From: DATFLL01 sp035267785
GTDB taxonomy: Bacteria; Pseudomonadota; Gammaproteobacteria; DATFLL01
NCBI GenBank assembly: GCA_035267785.1
Contig: DATFLL010000042.1
Location: forward strand, 1 to 64,000
Direction: 5' to 3'
DNA length: 64,000 bases
The notes below the pieces were generated by a model. The model had not been told where the DNA came from, did not search any database, and was given only the letters and a program-made list of their open reading frames with translations. Shown piece after piece: positions 41,362-49,593 of this stretch. A program made the translations under genes and the position numbers. How positions within the stretch are numbered: position 1 is the first letter of the stretch; every line of letters starts with the position of its first letter.

Positions 41362-42161
41362 GTATCGGTCTCTACCTGCAGGGCCTCGGCGTCATGGCCG
41401 GGCTCGCCGTCCTGACCTGGCTGCTGAGCGTGTTCAAACGCGATGTCAGCATCGTCGACAGCATCTGGTCGCTCATGATCCTGGCGGGCGGCGGCGTGTA
41501 CCTGCTCGGGGCCCCCGCAATCGACGCCCGCACCACGGTGATCGTGGTCCTGCTGACCCTCTGGGCCCTTCGCCTGTCCGCCCATCTGACCTGGCGCAAT
41601 TGGGGCGAGCCTGAGGACCGCCGTTACCGCGCCATCCGCACCAAGTATTCACCGCATTTCGCCGTGAAGAGCCTGGGCATCGTGTTCCTGCTTCAGGCCG
41701 CATTGGCGTGGATCATCTCCCTGCCCTTGTGGCCCGGCCTGTCGGCCGGCGCCGCGTGGCACCCGCTCGATTGGCTGGCCGTACTGCTCGTGTCCGCCGG
41801 CATCGCATTCGAGGCGCTCGCCGACTGGCAGTTGGCCCGCTTCAAATCCGACCCGGCCAATGCCGGCCAGGTCATGGACCGCGGGCTCTGGCGTTACAGC
41901 CGGCACCCCAACTACTTCGGCGAGGCGACGATCTGGTGGGGCTTTTACCTCTTTGCCCTCGGCGCCGGTGCCTGGTGGACGCTGCCCGCGCCCCTGCTCA
42001 TGACCTGGCTGCTGTTGAAGTTCTCGGGTGTGGTCATGCTCGAAGAGACGATCGTGGAGCGCAGACCCGCCTACCGGGCCTACATCGACGCGACCAACGC
42101 GTTTATCCCGGGGCCGCCGAAACGGCCGCGGGCCGGCGCGCAGCGGGGAGCCTCGTCATGA
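41358..42161 (+). CDS. DUF1295 family protein (steroid reductase-like, membrane)
   Basis: A 267-aa integral membrane protein. It has the DUF1295 signature NWGEPEDRRYRAIR and the C-terminal motif LWRYSRHPNYFGEATIWWG, shared with isoprenylcysteine methyltransferases and sterol reductases, then VMLEETIVERRPAYRAYI. Six or seven helices. Possible roles are NADPH-dependent reduction or methylation of a membrane lipid. Coupled to its neighbours by ATGA overlaps. Confidence 0.88.
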   Translation: MSIGLYLQGLGVMAGLAVLTWLLSVFKRDVSIVDSIWSLMILAGGGVYLLGAPAIDARTTVIVVLLTLWALRLSAHLTWRNWGEPEDRRYRAIRTKYSPHFAVKSLGIVFLLQAALAWIISLPLWPGLSAGAAWHPLDWLAVLLVSAGIAFEALADWQLARFKSDPANAGQVMDRGLWRYSRHPNYFGEATIWWGFYLFALGAGAWWTLPAPLLMTWLLLKFSGVVMLEETIVERRPAYRAYIDATNAFIPGPPKRPRAGAQRGASS

Positions 42162-42793
42162 GATGGTCGGTCGCATTGCTGGTGCTGTGCCTGGGCGCCG
42201 GTCCGGGCGTTCTCCAGGCGAGCCAGGCACGCCATTACGACTTCAAGGTCTTTCTCGACGGCCGGGAAATCGGCTACCACCGCTTTAGCGTCGTCCCGAA
42301 CGCCTCGCGCACCTATGTCACCAGCAAGGCGCACTTCGACGTGAAGATCTGGTTCGTGACCGTGTACCAGTACCGGCACACCAGCAACGAGGTCTGGGAG
42401 TCCGGCTGCCTGCGCGCTATCGACGCCAGCACCGACGACAACGGGACACAGCTGAGCGTTCGCGGCCAGCGACGCGACGACCGTCTGTCCCTGCAGACCG
42501 CGTCGGGCCCGCAGCGCGTGCAAGGCTGCGTGCGCACCTTCGCCTATTGGGACGTCGCGCTTCTGGACCGACCCCGCCTTCTGAACGCACAGACGGGCGA
42601 GATGGTTCCGGTCGAGGTGAAGCGATTGAACGACGCACCGATTGAGATACGAGGCGAGTCTGTCCTGGCCCAGCGCTACCGCATCGACAACGAGGAGTTC
42701 CGTATCGACTTGTGGTACTCCCAAGACCGTCGATGGCTCGCGTTGGAGTCCACCACCGAGGGCGGTGCACGCCTCCGTTACCTGGTCCAATGA
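42158..42793 (+). CDS. Exported protein, DUF6134-like
   Basis: A 211-aa exported protein. A signal peptide (1-22) is followed by a beta-rich domain opening with YDFKVFLDGREIGYHRFSVV. It continues with YQYRHTSNEVWESGCL and DNEEFRIDLWYSQDRRWLALES, which resembles DUF3108/DUF6134-type antiparallel barrels. Two cysteines near the middle may pair. It may bind or carry the modified lipid, by context only. Starts with an ATGA overlap. Confidence 0.78.
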   Translation: MRWSVALLVLCLGAGPGVLQASQARHYDFKVFLDGREIGYHRFSVVPNASRTYVTSKAHFDVKIWFVTVYQYRHTSNEVWESGCLRAIDASTDDNGTQLSVRGQRRDDRLSLQTASGPQRVQGCVRTFAYWDVALLDRPRLLNAQTGEMVPVEVKRLNDAPIEIRGESVLAQRYRIDNEEFRIDLWYSQDRRWLALESTTEGGARLRYLVQ

Positions 42794-42803
42794 GGGATAC
42801 GCG

Positions 42804-43325
42804 ATGATACAGAAACTCGCCGCCGGGGCCATGCTGCTCGGCCTGTTTGGATGTGCCAGTCACCCGCCCATCAAGACCGTCGAGCGCGTCGACTTGCAGC
42901 GCTTCATGGGCGATTGGTATGTCATCGCCAACATCCCGACCTTCATCGAGAAGGGCGCCCACAATGCGGTCGAGTCCTACCGGCTCAACGACGACGGGAC
43001 CGTTGCGACCACGTTTACGTTTCGCGACGGTGGTTTCGACGGGGAGAAGAAGACCTACCACCCGACCGGCTACATCCAGGACACCACCAGCAATGCCGTC
43101 TGGGGTATGCAGTTCATCTGGCCCATCAAGGCCGACTACCGAATCGTATACCTGAACGCCGACTACACACAGACAGTGATCGGGCGTCTCAAGCGAGACT
43201 ACGTCTGGATCATGGCGCGAAGCCCGAGCATTCCCGAGAGCGACTATCAGCGAATACTCGCGCTGCTGGCCGAAGAGGGATACGACACGAGCGAGATCAA
43301 AAAGGTACCGCAACGATGGAATTGA
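42804..43325 (+). CDS. Lipocalin-family lipoprotein
   Basis: A 173-aa outer-membrane lipocalin. The signal ends in a lipobox at LLGLFGC (17). The lipocalin motif FMGDWYVIANIPTF follows, with GRLKRDYVWIMARSPSIPE near the end. Lipocalins of this type bind fatty acids, so it may hold or shuttle the acyl product of the operon. The ATG follows GAGGGA, 10 bp after the previous stop. Confidence 0.88.
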   Translation: MIQKLAAGAMLLGLFGCASHPPIKTVERVDLQRFMGDWYVIANIPTFIEKGAHNAVESYRLNDDGTVATTFTFRDGGFDGEKKTYHPTGYIQDTTSNAVWGMQFIWPIKADYRIVYLNADYTQTVIGRLKRDYVWIMARSPSIPESDYQRILALLAEEGYDTSEIKKVPQRWN

Positions 43326-43368
43326 GCTTCGTTATTCGCGGCACGGCTGTCCGTAGGGAGCTTCGCAC

Positions 43369-44643
43369 ATGAAAATCGCCATTGTCGGGTCCGGCATCGC
43401 CGGTAACGTCGCCGCGTATCATCTGTGCAAGGAACACGATATCACGGTGTTCGAGGCCGGCGACCACATCGGCGGACACACCCATACGCACGACATTGAC
43501 TGGGGCGGAACGCATTACGCCGTGGATACCGGCTTTATCGTGTTCAACTACGCCACCTATCCGCACTTCACGCAGCTGCTGCACGAGCTCGAGGTGCCGG
43601 TACAGGCCTCCGATATGAGCTTTAGCGTCAAGTCCGAAGACGGCGCCCTGGAATACAACGGCAGCTCGCTGAATACACTGTTCGCGCAGCGCAGCAACCT
43701 GTTCAGCCCCTCGTTCCTGCGGATGCTCAGGGATGTGATGCGCTTCAACCGAGAAGCTGCCGCCCTGGTCGGGCGCGGCGACCTGGTGACGACGCTCGGG
43801 GAATTTCTGCAGGCCGGACGCTTCAGCCGCGAGTTCATCGAGCACTATCTCATCCCGATGGCCTCGGCCATCTGGTCCGCCGACCCGGCGCGCATGCGCC
43901 AGTTCCCGGTCGGCTTCCTGATTCGCTTCTTTCACAACCACGGCCTGCTCAGCATTTCGCAGCGGCCCCAGTGGTACGTCATCCAGGGAGGCTCGCGCGA
44001 ATACGTCCGCAAGCTCACCGCCCCCTTCGCCGGGCGTGTGCGTATCGGCTGCCCGGTCGAGCGCATTACGCGCCACGCCACCCACGTCACTGTCAAGCCG
44101 GCGGGCCAGGAGCCGGAACGCTTCGATCAGGTATTCATCGCGGCCCACAGCGACCAGGCCCTGCGGATGCTGGCCGACCCCTCGCCCGCCGAACGAGAGG
44201 TGTTGGGCGCCATTCCGTACCAGGTCAACGAGGCCGTGCTGCATACCGATTGCGACATCCTGCCCCGGCGCCGGCGCGCCTGGGCGGCCTGGAATTATCA
44301 CCTCCTGCCGGCCGAGCACGGCCGGGTACCGGTCACCTATAATATGAATATTCTGCAGGGGCTGTCCGCACCGGTTCAGTTCTGTGTCACCTTGAACAAC
44401 AGCAAGCGCATCGACCCCGGTCGCGTGCTGAAACGGATAACGTATCACCACCCCGTCTTCACGCCCGAGGGAATCGCCGCGCAGCAACGCCACCGCGAGC
44501 TGAACGGAGCGAACCGAACCTATTATTGCGGCGCCTATTGGCGCCACGGCTTCCATGAGGATGGGGTCGTCAGCGCGCTCGATGCCCTTTCCCACTTTCG
44601 TGAGCAGACGCATGAACAGTTGCCTCTACGAAGGGCGAGTTAG
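43369..44643 (+). CDS. FAD-dependent amine oxidase/desaturase-like protein
   Basis: A 424-aa flavoprotein. The Rossmann motif VGSGIAGNVAAYHL is at residues 6-19, then FEAGDHIGGHTHTHD, then the substrate region VDTGFIVFNYATYPHF. The last part has YHHPVFTPEGIAAQQRHRELNG. It belongs to the phytoene-desaturase/amine-oxidase superfamily found with CFA-type genes. A related enzyme acts as a desaturase in furan fatty acid synthesis in alphaproteobacteria, so acyl-chain desaturation is a reasonable inference. It overlaps the next gene by 32 bp. Confidence 0.87.
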   Translation: MKIAIVGSGIAGNVAAYHLCKEHDITVFEAGDHIGGHTHTHDIDWGGTHYAVDTGFIVFNYATYPHFTQLLHELEVPVQASDMSFSVKSEDGALEYNGSSLNTLFAQRSNLFSPSFLRMLRDVMRFNREAAALVGRGDLVTTLGEFLQAGRFSREFIEHYLIPMASAIWSADPARMRQFPVGFLIRFFHNHGLLSISQRPQWYVIQGGSREYVRKLTAPFAGRVRIGCPVERITRHATHVTVKPAGQEPERFDQVFIAAHSDQALRMLADPSPAEREVLGAIPYQVNEAVLHTDCDILPRRRRAWAAWNYHLLPAEHGRVPVTYNMNILQGLSAPVQFCVTLNNSKRIDPGRVLKRITYHHPVFTPEGIAAQQRHRELNGANRTYYCGAYWRHGFHEDGVVSALDALSHFREQTHEQLPLRRAS

Positions 44644-45403
44644 GCATCGGCGCTTCGCGCCGCGGCCTCATAGCTTCGAGTACCCCATCTTCTACGTGTA
44701 CCTCGATTTGGACGAGCTGCGCGAGGCGTTCGGCGCGCGCTGGCTTTGGTCGGCGCGTCGCCCTGCGCTCGCCTGGTTTCGCCGCGCGGACCACCTCGGG
44801 CCGGTTGACCGACCGCTCAAGGACGCGGTCGCCGACGTGGTGGAGCGCCATTGCGGACGGCGCCCGCGGGGGCCGATCCGGCTGTTGACGCAGCTGCGGT
44901 ACTTCGGCTACGTCTTCAACCCGGTCAGCTTCTACTACTGCTTCGATCCGACGGGCGCCCGCGTGGAGACGGTCGTCGCCGAAGTGACCAATACGCCATG
45001 GGGAGAGCGCCACCTCTATGTCCTGCGGGCGGACCCGGACGTCGGCGCGGCGCGGCATGCCCGATTTCAACTGCGCAAGGAGTTCCACGTCTCCCCGTTC
45101 ATGCCCATGGATATCGACTACGACTGGATTCTCACGTCCCCTGAGCAGCGCCTGAGCGTACACATGAAGAACTATCGGGCCGGACACAGACTGTTCGACG
45201 CGACGCTGAGCCTCGACAAGCGGCCGCTGACCGGCGCGAATTGTGCTCGCGTGCTTGTGCGCTATCCCCTGATGACGGCCAAGATCATGGCCACGATCTA
45301 TTGGCAGGCGTTGAAGCTGTGGCTCAAGGGGGCGCCGGTGTACGACCATCCCACCAAGGCGGAACAACCCAACGGAGGCGAGAACAACTCGAAGCCCGTA
45401 TGA
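44612..45403 (+). CDS. DUF1365 family protein
   Basis: A 263-aa protein with the DUF1365 signature: NSCLYEGRVRHRRFAPRPHSF at the start, YFGYVFNPVSFYYCFD, VAEVTNTPWGERHLYVL and KEFHVSPFMPMDIDYDW. The function is unknown; it almost always accompanies the FAD oxidase and CFA methyltransferase. The ATG at 44612, inside the preceding gene, starts right at the family's N-terminus, so the pair is translationally coupled. An ATGA overlap joins it to the CFA gene. Confidence 0.88.
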   Translation: MNSCLYEGRVRHRRFAPRPHSFEYPIFYVYLDLDELREAFGARWLWSARRPALAWFRRADHLGPVDRPLKDAVADVVERHCGRRPRGPIRLLTQLRYFGYVFNPVSFYYCFDPTGARVETVVAEVTNTPWGERHLYVLRADPDVGAARHARFQLRKEFHVSPFMPMDIDYDWILTSPEQRLSVHMKNYRAGHRLFDATLSLDKRPLTGANCARVLVRYPLMTAKIMATIYWQALKLWLKGAPVYDHPTKAEQPNGGENNSKPV

Positions 45404-46704
45404 GCGAAATCACGCAACATCTGCCGCGCAGCGTACACCGGGACGACACGGGCGAGCGACTGCTCGACCGCCTGGCGCGGCGCGCCTTGTTTGGACAACT
45501 GCGAAGGCTGCACGACGGTGAAGTCGTACTGGTCGACCGCGGAAGGGCGCACCGGTTCGGGCAACGAACGGCGCACTGTCCGATCAGCGTTACATTGTAC
45601 GTCTCCGACCCGCGGTTCTACAGTGAGGCCGTCTTCGGAGGAACGATCGGGGTCGGTGAGGCCTACATGGCCGGCTACTGGCACAGCGACGATTTGACGT
45701 CCCTGGTTCAGGTCATGGCCCACAACCTGGACGTGAGCGACGGTATGGAACGGGGACTCGGTGCCGTCGCGATGCCGGCGCGAAAGCTTCTGCATTGGCT
45801 CAATCGCAACACTCGTTCCGGCAGCCGCCGCAACATCGCCGCCCACTACGATCTGGGCAATGAATTCTTCGGCTTGATGCTGGACGAGACCATGATGTAT
45901 TCGTGCGCGATTTTTGAAGAACCGGCGATGGATCTCGCCGCCGCACAGCGATTTCGCCTCGAGCGGATCTGCAGGAAGCTCGACCTGCAGCCCACGGATC
46001 ACCTGTTGGAGATCGGTACGGGTTGGGGCGGGCTCGCGCTGCACGCCGCGCGTCACTTCGGCTGCCGGGTCACGACCACGACGATCTCCCGGGAGCAATA
46101 CGAGTACGCACGCCGGCGGATCGCCGAGGCGGGCCTGGAAGACCGGGTCACTGTTCTGCTCGAGGATTACCGCAATCTTACCGGCCGATACGACAAACTG
46201 GTCTCCATCGAGATGATAGAGGCGGTGGGCCACGAGTATTTCGACGCCTATTTCCGCAAGTGCGCCTCGCTGCTCGAACCCGGCGGCTTGATGCTGATCC
46301 AGGCGATCACCATCGCGGACCGACGATACGAGCAGGCCAAACGTTCGGTGGACTTCATCCAGCGATACATCTTTCCCGGCGGCTGCCTCCCGTCGGTGAC
46401 GGCGATGCTGGGGTCTATCGCCGCGCACACCGATCTGCGGCTGGACGCACTGGAGGAGATCGGCGGGCATTACGCGCGCACACTGCGCCTGTGGCGGCGC
46501 AACGTGGCGGACAACCTGGACCGTATCCGGGACATGGGCTATTCCGATGCGTTCCTGCGCATGTGGGAATACTATCTATGCTACTGCGAGGGCGGATTCC
46601 TGGCGCGCACCATCGGTACCGTCCACATGCGCTTGAGCAAACCGGGGACAGGGGCTGGCGGGGGTGTGCCGCGGGCATTCGAGACTCGGGGCAAAGCACG
46701 TTAA
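45400..46704 (+). CDS. Cyclopropane-fatty-acyl-phospholipid synthase family methyltransferase
   Basis: A 434-aa methyltransferase that adds a methylene or methyl group to unsaturated acyl chains of phospholipids using SAM. An N-terminal lipid-binding domain (about 1-125) precedes the catalytic part: IAAHYDLGNEFFGLML, then YSCAIF, motif I LLEIGTGWGGLALHAA, VSIEMIEAVGHEY, QRYIFPGGCLPS and the C-terminal MWEYYLCYCEGGF with the catalytic cysteine region. Length matches CfaA-type enzymes. It is the last gene of the operon. Confidence 0.88.
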   Translation: MSEITQHLPRSVHRDDTGERLLDRLARRALFGQLRRLHDGEVVLVDRGRAHRFGQRTAHCPISVTLYVSDPRFYSEAVFGGTIGVGEAYMAGYWHSDDLTSLVQVMAHNLDVSDGMERGLGAVAMPARKLLHWLNRNTRSGSRRNIAAHYDLGNEFFGLMLDETMMYSCAIFEEPAMDLAAAQRFRLERICRKLDLQPTDHLLEIGTGWGGLALHAARHFGCRVTTTTISREQYEYARRRIAEAGLEDRVTVLLEDYRNLTGRYDKLVSIEMIEAVGHEYFDAYFRKCASLLEPGGLMLIQAITIADRRYEQAKRSVDFIQRYIFPGGCLPSVTAMLGSIAAHTDLRLDALEEIGGHYARTLRLWRRNVADNLDRIRDMGYSDAFLRMWEYYLCYCEGGFLARTIGTVHMRLSKPGTGAGGGVPRAFETRGKAR

Positions 46705-46779
46705 TTCCCGATCGGGATGAACCGAAGTCGATTGGCCGGCGACTCAGTGACTATAACCACACACCGAGGGGATGGAGAC

Positions 46780-47106
46780 ATGAATACCTTGATAAACAAC
46801 CGATTGGCGTCGGCCGCGCTCATCGCGTTGGCGCTGGCACTGCCGGCCGGTCAGGCGGCCGCCGCCGGATTCGTCAAGTACGACGGTATCAAGGGCGAGG
46901 CCAGGCAGCGCCCAACGCCGACCAAACCGACGCCACCGGCCGATCTGAAGGCCGAACAAAAAGGCAAGTCGACCGGCCTGCTGCTGCCGGCCATACAGAA
47001 AGCGCGGGACGGCGCCGCCAAACCGACGACCAAGGCGGACGCCCTCAAGCCCAAATCGCCCAAACCGCGCGGCCTGCTCCTGCCGGCCATTCAGAAGGCG
47101 CGGTAA
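46780..47106 (+). CDS. Small secreted protein with duplicated GLLLPAIQKAR motif
   Basis: A 108-aa exported protein. A signal peptide (1-28) is followed by FVKYDGIKGEA, which resembles the first strand of Hcp-like proteins, then a Pro/Lys-rich linker. Two copies of the 11-residue motif GLLLPAIQKAR follow at about 66-76 and 98-108; the second is the C-terminus. The function is unknown. The motif looks like a recognition or docking tail, by appearance only. The ATG at 46780 follows GGATGGAG. It sits 75 bp after the CFA gene and may be an independent unit. Confidence 0.65.
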   Translation: MNTLINNRLASAALIALALALPAGQAAAAGFVKYDGIKGEARQRPTPTKPTPPADLKAEQKGKSTGLLLPAIQKARDGAAKPTTKADALKPKSPKPRGLLLPAIQKAR

Positions 47107-47119
47107 TACGCGAAAGCCC

Positions 47120-47141
47120 GGCACGGCGCACGCGCCGTGCC
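47120..47141. terminator. Convergent hairpin between the repeat-protein gene and cynS
   Basis: GGCACGGCG and CGCCGTGCC pair around a short loop. There is no U-tract on either strand. Its position between converging genes suggests a shared, partly Rho-assisted end. Confidence 0.45.
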
Positions 47142-47148
47142 TGGGCAC

Positions 47149-47598
47149 TCACCACTTGCGGTACGGCAGAAATTTACCGTTGTAGGTAATCTGGACGCGA
47201 TCGCCCTTGGGATCGGCAATGCGCTCAATCTCGATTTCGAAATCGATCGCACTCATGATGCCGTCGCCGAACTCTTCGTGGATCAGGGCCTTGATAGTGG
47301 TCCCGTATACCTGCGATATCTCGTGCAGCCGGTAAATAAGGGGGTCGACCGGTACGGCCGAGTCCAGCGAGCCCTTCATCGGGCACTCGAGCAGAGCCGA
47401 CTTCAAGCCGCTGTCGCCGCTCATGCCGAGTATTTCGAGCAGGGCATCCGCCTCGGTCTCGTCCATACTGGCCTGGCCCAAGATGGCCGCTGTCACCCAG
47501 ACCTTGTGCCGCCCGACGGCCTCGGCAATGGCTGCAAAGCTCAGGCCCTTGTCGTGCTTGGCCTCCAACAGCAATTCAGTGGCATCTTCACGTCGCAC
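47149..47598 (-). CDS. cynS: Cyanate hydratase (cyanase)
   Basis: A 149-aa cytoplasmic enzyme that turns cyanate and bicarbonate into ammonia and CO2. The helical N-terminal domain includes GLSFAAIAEAVGRHKVWVTAAILGQ. The catalytic domain has YRLHEISQVYGTTIKALIHEEFGDGIMSAIDF, covering the active-site Arg, Glu and Ser, and ends GKFLPYRKW. The GTG at 47598 was chosen because GGAGGTGA sits 6 bases upstream. A longer GTG at 47607 would overlap that site. No carbonic anhydrase or cyanate transporter is adjacent. Confidence 0.92.
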   Translation of the reverse strand: MRREDATELLLEAKHDKGLSFAAIAEAVGRHKVWVTAAILGQASMDETEADALLEILGMSGDSGLKSALLECPMKGSLDSAVPVDPLIYRLHEISQVYGTTIKALIHEEFGDGIMSAIDFEIEIERIADPKGDRVQITYNGKFLPYRKW

Positions 47599-48105
47599 AA
47601 TTGTCACCTCCGTTAGTTGTTCACGGCCGAGGCCCAAACCCCACTGCCTGGTCACCTCGCCGCCCGCGCCGCACACGCCAGCGCACCGCGAAACGATGTT
47701 GCCGATCGTCAGTGCAACGGTTGTGCCAGCGAGGCAAGAAACTGTTCAGACGGGAGTTTTGCCCACAACGCGCCGGCAGGTGCGGCGGTCACGACCCAAT
47801 CGAGTGCGGGTCGATCTCACGGCGCACCAGCGTGAGGCGTCACGGTCTGCAAACGCTTCCCAATGGGCGCGGGTCGGCGCAGGCCCGGCTGGCGGGGAGC
47901 CCCGTTGACAGTCAACTCGGCACGGTCCTATAGTCAATCCATGCACAGGCAACCCGAACTGAACAACGCATGTGTCCAGTGGCTGTGGAAACACGGCCCA
48001 GGCGGCGCGCGCGTGTAAGTTCGGTACACGAGCAAGGCAGCCGCGGGATCCGATCGCGGCCTGCCATCCCGCCCTCGGACCCGCCGTAGCGAAAAGGGTC
48101 CACCG
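47599..48105. other. Intergenic region between divergent cynS and eamA-type genes
   Basis: About 500 bp. No gene, RNA or strong repeat was recognised. Both flanking promoters must lie here. Confidence 0.5.
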
Positions 48106-49020
48106 ATGGAACACTCCGCAACCGCACCGCGTCCCGCCGCCCTCGCCGGCGCCGGCCTGGTTCTGATTGCCGCGATTGGCTTCTCGGCCAAGGCAATCTT
48201 CGTCAAGCTCGCCTACCGCTATGCCGTGGACCCGGTGACGCTGCTGGCGCTGCGCATGCTGCTCTCGCTGCCGTTTTTCATCGGCGCCGCGTTCTGGTCG
48301 CGCCGCCGGCGCGCGCCGCGGCTCGACAAGAGGGATTGGAGCAACGTGCTGTTTCTGGGCGTGGTGGGCTATTACCTGGCAAGCCTGTTCGACTTTCTTG
48401 GGCTGCAGTACGTCACCGCCGGGCTGGAGCGCCTGGTCCTGTTCCTGTATCCGACGCTGGTCGTGCTGATCACGCTCGTACGTTTTCGCCGGCCGATCGG
48501 CCGCGTCGAGCTGCTCGCGCTGGTGCTGAGCTACGGCGGTATCGGCTTTGTATTTCTGCACGATCTGCGCGTCGAGGGGACGAACGTGCCGCTGGGCACG
48601 GCACTGGTCTTCGCCAGCGCCCTGGCGTATGCCACATACCTGGTGGGTGCCGGCGAGCTGGTACACCGAATCGGCACGCTGCGTTTTACCGCCTACGTGC
48701 TGACCGTCTCCTGCCTGGCGGTCGTCGTCCAGTTCCTGCTGACCCACCCCGTGAATGCGCTCGTACAGCCGACCCCGGTGTACGCCCTGGCGCTGGCGAT
48801 GGCGCTGGTCTCGACCGTCATGCCCGCCTTCCTGCTGACGGCCGGCATCCGGCGCATCGGGGCGCGCACCGCCGCGCTCATCGGGGCCGTCGGCCCGGTG
48901 TCGACCATCGCGCTGGCGGCCGTCTTTTTGGGCGAGCCGATATCGGCGGTTCAGATCCTGGGTGCCGCGCTGGTATTGATCGGGGTCATCACCGTCTCGC
49001 TGCGCCAAAGACGCACCTGA
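48106..49020 (+). CDS. EamA-family (DMT) transporter
   Basis: A 304-aa inner-membrane protein with ten predicted helices in two repeated halves. The first half opens GLVLIAAIGFSAKAIFVKLAYRY and the second opens GTALVFASALAYATYLVG, as in drug/metabolite transporters. The end is FLGEPISAVQILGAALVLIGV, the classic last helix. The substrate is unknown. The ATG follows AAGGG. It converges with the DksA-like gene, 11 bp apart. Confidence 0.88.
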   Translation: MEHSATAPRPAALAGAGLVLIAAIGFSAKAIFVKLAYRYAVDPVTLLALRMLLSLPFFIGAAFWSRRRRAPRLDKRDWSNVLFLGVVGYYLASLFDFLGLQYVTAGLERLVLFLYPTLVVLITLVRFRRPIGRVELLALVLSYGGIGFVFLHDLRVEGTNVPLGTALVFASALAYATYLVGAGELVHRIGTLRFTAYVLTVSCLAVVVQFLLTHPVNALVQPTPVYALALAMALVSTVMPAFLLTAGIRRIGARTAALIGAVGPVSTIALAAVFLGEPISAVQILGAALVLIGVITVSLRQRRT

Positions 49021-49031
49021 GCAGTGGTGCG

Positions 49032-49376
49032 TCAATCGCTCTTGTCGGCGCAGGCAATACAGCGCGTGTGGGTCGGGTCCGCCGCCAGGCGACGCACGTC
49101 GATCTCCTCGCCGCACACGAAACAGTAGCCGTAGTCGCCCGAGTCGATGCGCCGCAGTGCGGCCTCGATGCGGGTTAGCTGCTGCTGGCGCCGGCGGGCC
49201 GTCTCCTGTGCCATTTCCTGCGCCTGCATGGCATCCATGCGTGAGAGCCGTCCGACACTTGCCTGATCGAGCTCGACGGGCTTGGTCGAATCCTTCGACG
49301 CCTCTTGCGTAGCTTGCAGCTCGGCCCGCATTGCGAGCAGCCTCTGTCGGAATCGTTCGGTCTGCGTATCATCCAT
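49032..49376 (-). CDS. TraR/DksA-type C4 zinc-finger protein
   Basis: A 114-aa DksA-like regulator. A helical N-terminus (1-70) contains DQASVGRLSRMDAMQAQEM. The zinc finger is CFVCGEE and CIACA, giving four cysteines. DksA homologues bind the RNA polymerase secondary channel; this short type lacks part of the coiled coil of DksA proper. Divergent from the MFS transporter at 49594. Confidence 0.88.
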   Translation of the reverse strand: MDDTQTERFRQRLLAMRAELQATQEASKDSTKPVELDQASVGRLSRMDAMQAQEMAQETARRRQQQLTRIEAALRRIDSGDYGYCFVCGEEIDVRRLAADPTHTRCIACADKSD

Positions 49377-49593
49377 CGGTCGTCACATCCGTTTCGCCAG
49401 GCGTTGCTCGAGCGAGGCAACACGAACCGCCCCGCCGCGCGCCGGGATGAACCAGTCTACGCCCAACGCGAAGGATCACAAGACAAAGCCGACCGGGTGA
49501 GTCGGGTTTTGGCGGCCGTGTTCTTTGAGCCAAGGGGGTCGATTTGTTTTAATGGACCTCCTCGACGATACCAACAACCGAACAAGGGGACGC

